The translations under genes and the position numbers were made by a program. The notes below the pieces were generated by a model, which saw nothing but the letters and a program-made list of their open reading frames with translations, had not been told where the DNA came from and did not search any database. From assembly GCA_030460725.1 (NCBI GenBank), contig JAKECL010000011.1, positions 1-14,889 of the forward strand: a stretch of DNA of 14,889 nt. Reading direction: 5' to 3'. Below, one piece after another: positions 13,353 through 14,889 of this stretch; positions within the stretch are counted from its first letter, which is position 1, and the number at the start of each line of letters is the position of its first letter. The DNA comes from Propionibacterium sp. Lineage in GTDB: Bacteria; Actinomycetota; Actinomycetes; Actinomycetales; Actinomycetaceae.

Positions 13353-14669
13353 ATGTCGGAAGAGGAGGACGTCGACTTCGACGTCATCGTCGTGGGAGCA
13401 GGACCCGCCGGATCCGTGGCGGCTGCGCTCCTGGCACGCGCCGGGCGCCAGGTCGTCCTCATCGAACGTGGTGAGACGCCCGGGTCCAAGAACCTCTCGG
13501 GAGGCGTGCTCTACGGGCGTGTGCTCGACAGCGTCTTCCCGGGATGGCTGGATGAGGCCCCGGTGGAGCGGATCATCACCCGCAATGTCATCATCTTCCT
13601 CACCGAAACCGGGAAGGTCGCGGTGGACGCGGTCGACCCTGCCCTGGGGGAACCGGTCAACGCCGTGACGGTCCTGCGTGCGAAGTTCGACGCGTGGCTG
13701 GCTGAACAGGCCGAGGCGGAGGGCGCCTTCCTCATGCCCGGGGTCAAGGTCGATGAACTCCTCACCGAGAAGACCCCCGAGGGGTCGACCCGCGTGGTGG
13801 GTGTGCGCGCAGGAGAGGACGAGTTGCATGCCCGCGTGGTCGTCCTCGCCGACGGTGTGAACTCCTTCCTCGCCCGCCAGGCGGGCCTGCGCACGAAGCC
13901 GCGCACCAATGAGCAGGCAGTGGGCGTCAAGGCGGTCATCCAGCTCGACGAACAGGTCCTGCAGGACCGTTTCGGGGTCGATGCCACCCATGGTGCGGCC
14001 CACGCCCTGGTCGGCGAATGCACGCAGGGGGTGGGGGGCGGCGGATTCATGTACACGAACAAGGACTCCGTCTCCATCGGCCTCGTCCTGCGTCTGGACG
14101 ACCTCCTCGCGCGCCACCAGGATGCGGTGTCCCTCTTCGAGTCCTTCCTCGCGCACCCGGCGATCGCGCCCTTCCTGGAGGGCGGGGAGATGGTCGAGTA
14201 CGGATCGCACCTCGTCAATGAGGGCGGTCTGGCCATGGTGGGCGAGATCCACGGCGACGGATACGTCATCGTGGGGGACGCGGCGGGCCTCACCCTGAAC
14301 ACGGGGCTCACCGTGCGCGGGATGGACCTGGCCATCGGCTCGGGCCGTTGCGCGGCACGAGCCATCGGGGAGGCCCTGGACAAGGACGATGTCTCCGCCC
14401 AGGCCCTGGCGCGCTACCGCCAGCTCCTGGACTCCTCCTTCGTCGGTGCCGACATGCGGACCTATGCCAAGGCGCCTGCCTTCCTGGAGCGCCCGCGGAT
14501 GTACACGGAGTACGGGCCGCTGCTCGCGGACGTTCTCCACCGGGCCTTCGATCTCGACACCGCCCCCCGGGAGCATCTGCTGACGACGGCCCGACGGGCA
14601 CTCAAGAACTCTCCCGTGAAGATGAGGGAGCTCGTCTCCGATGCACTGGCAGGGGTGAAGGCACTGTGA
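13353..14669 (+). CDS. fixC: FixC, FAD-dependent ETF-quinone oxidoreductase-like protein
   Basis: 438 residues, the usual FixC length. The N-terminal dinucleotide-binding loop is VIVVGAGPAGSVAAALLA (11-28) followed by VVLIERGETPGSKNLSGG, a mark of the ETF-QO/FixC family. VVLADGVNSFLARQAGL and GYVIVGDAAGLTLNTGLTVRGMDLAIGSG are the later FAD-contact blocks. ETF-QO itself carries a C-terminal ferredoxin domain; here that part is a separate protein, FixX, encoded by the next gene with a 4-base GTGA overlap. FixC would connect FixAB to the quinone pool. In E. coli the fixABCX genes lie beside the carnitine genes and are needed for carnitine reduction, the closest functional parallel to this operon. 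There is no obvious membrane helix, so association with the membrane would be peripheral. Confidence 0.92.
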   Translation: MSEEEDVDFDVIVVGAGPAGSVAAALLARAGRQVVLIERGETPGSKNLSGGVLYGRVLDSVFPGWLDEAPVERIITRNVIIFLTETGKVAVDAVDPALGEPVNAVTVLRAKFDAWLAEQAEAEGAFLMPGVKVDELLTEKTPEGSTRVVGVRAGEDELHARVVVLADGVNSFLARQAGLRTKPRTNEQAVGVKAVIQLDEQVLQDRFGVDATHGAAHALVGECTQGVGGGGFMYTNKDSVSIGLVLRLDDLLARHQDAVSLFESFLAHPAIAPFLEGGEMVEYGSHLVNEGGLAMVGEIHGDGYVIVGDAAGLTLNTGLTVRGMDLAIGSGRCAARAIGEALDKDDVSAQALARYRQLLDSSFVGADMRTYAKAPAFLERPRMYTEYGPLLADVLHRAFDLDTAPREHLLTTARRALKNSPVKMRELVSDALAGVKAL

Positions 14670-14889
14670 AGGCGTTGACAGTCACCGAGCGTGAGGCGCT
14701 CAACCACTACGAGACGGATGAGGGGAACTCCCACATCCACGTCAACCAGGAGGTGGCCCGGCGCACCGGCGCCCTGGCGATCCTGCGCGCAGTCTGCCCT
14801 GCGCGCGTGTACGGCGAGAACCCTGACGGCACCATCAGTGTCGAGTTCGCCGCCTGCTTCGAGTGCGGCGCGTGCCTGGAGGTCGCTCC
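14666..14889 (+). CDS. fixX: FixX, ferredoxin-like protein (3'-truncated by window end)
   Basis: The first 74 residues of a protein of about 95. It starts at GTG 14666, sharing GTGA with the fixC stop, behind an AGGGGTGA stretch. Cysteines 44 (VCPARVY), 64, 67 and 70 (AACFECGAC) give the CP plus CxxCxxC pattern of the single [4Fe-4S] cluster in FixX and in the ETF-QO tail. The stretch around SVEFAACFECGACLE matches the FixX consensus of FDYAGCLECGTCRI. It forms the iron-sulfur partner of FixC. In this locus it might also be a source of low-potential electrons for the dehydratase activator; that is inference. Confidence 0.88.
   Translation, partial: MKALTVTEREALNHYETDEGNSHIHVNQEVARRTGALAILRAVCPARVYGENPDGTISVEFAACFECGACLEVA

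Noticed and set aside
12450..14576. 708-codon open frame on the minus strand opposite fixB and fixC
   Set aside because: It is a GC-rich shadow of two clearly coding genes; its translation is rich in Arg, Gly, Asp and His with no domain pattern.
1..14889. tRNA, rRNA, transposase or integrase genes
   Set aside because: None seen on either strand; all long gaps were read and contain only the control elements described.

Overview
The window is high-GC DNA with densely packed, often overlapping genes and many GTG starts. This, together with an actinobacterial-type RlmB at the left edge, suggests an anaerobic or facultative actinobacterium, plausibly Actinomycetaceae; the taxonomic guess comes from protein flavour only. 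Apart from the rlmB end, every gene can be fitted into one accessory catabolic locus that reduces 2-hydroxy acids through CoA esters.

Layout. (1) 1-740: 3' part of the 23S rRNA methyltransferase gene rlmB, closed by a strong hairpin at 748-782 shared with the convergent operon. (2) 801-5459, minus strand: a tight operon read from right to left as CoA-transferase (FldA-like), radical activator (FldI/HgdC-like), two 2-hydroxyacyl-CoA dehydratase subunits (FldB- and FldC-like) and a small protein with a possible TusA fold. The order A-I-B-C is that of the clostridial phenyllactate dehydratase cluster. (3) 5460-6090: a 631-base divergent control region with three operator-like inverted repeats and a 12-base tandem repeat. 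(4) 6091-6807: a TetR-type regulator. (5) 6925-8181, minus strand: an OFA-family major facilitator transporter. (6) 8182-8709: a second divergent control region with two more copies of the same operator. (7) 8710 to the end, plus strand: acyl-CoA ligase (CaiC-like), acyl-CoA dehydrogenase (CaiA-like), and fixA, fixB, fixC and a truncated fixX.

How the genes fit together (inference). A 2-hydroxy acid enters through the transporter and is activated by the ligase or by CoA transfer. The FldBC-like enzyme, primed by the ATP-dependent activator, dehydrates it to a 2-enoyl-CoA, and the CaiA-like dehydrogenase reduces that to the saturated acyl-CoA. The CoA-transferase then passes CoA from product to new substrate. 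FixABCX would supply electrons from NADH or the quinone pool. The locus therefore looks like the E. coli carnitine-reduction system (cai plus fixABCX) in which the CaiD hydratase is replaced by a ketyl-radical 2-hydroxyacyl-CoA dehydratase.

The strongest signal outside the genes is a family of five inverted repeats of the form GGACC-N5-GGTCC, or close variants, found only in the two divergent control regions as far as I could scan. They probably bind the TetR regulator and tie the three transcription units and the transporter into one local regulon.
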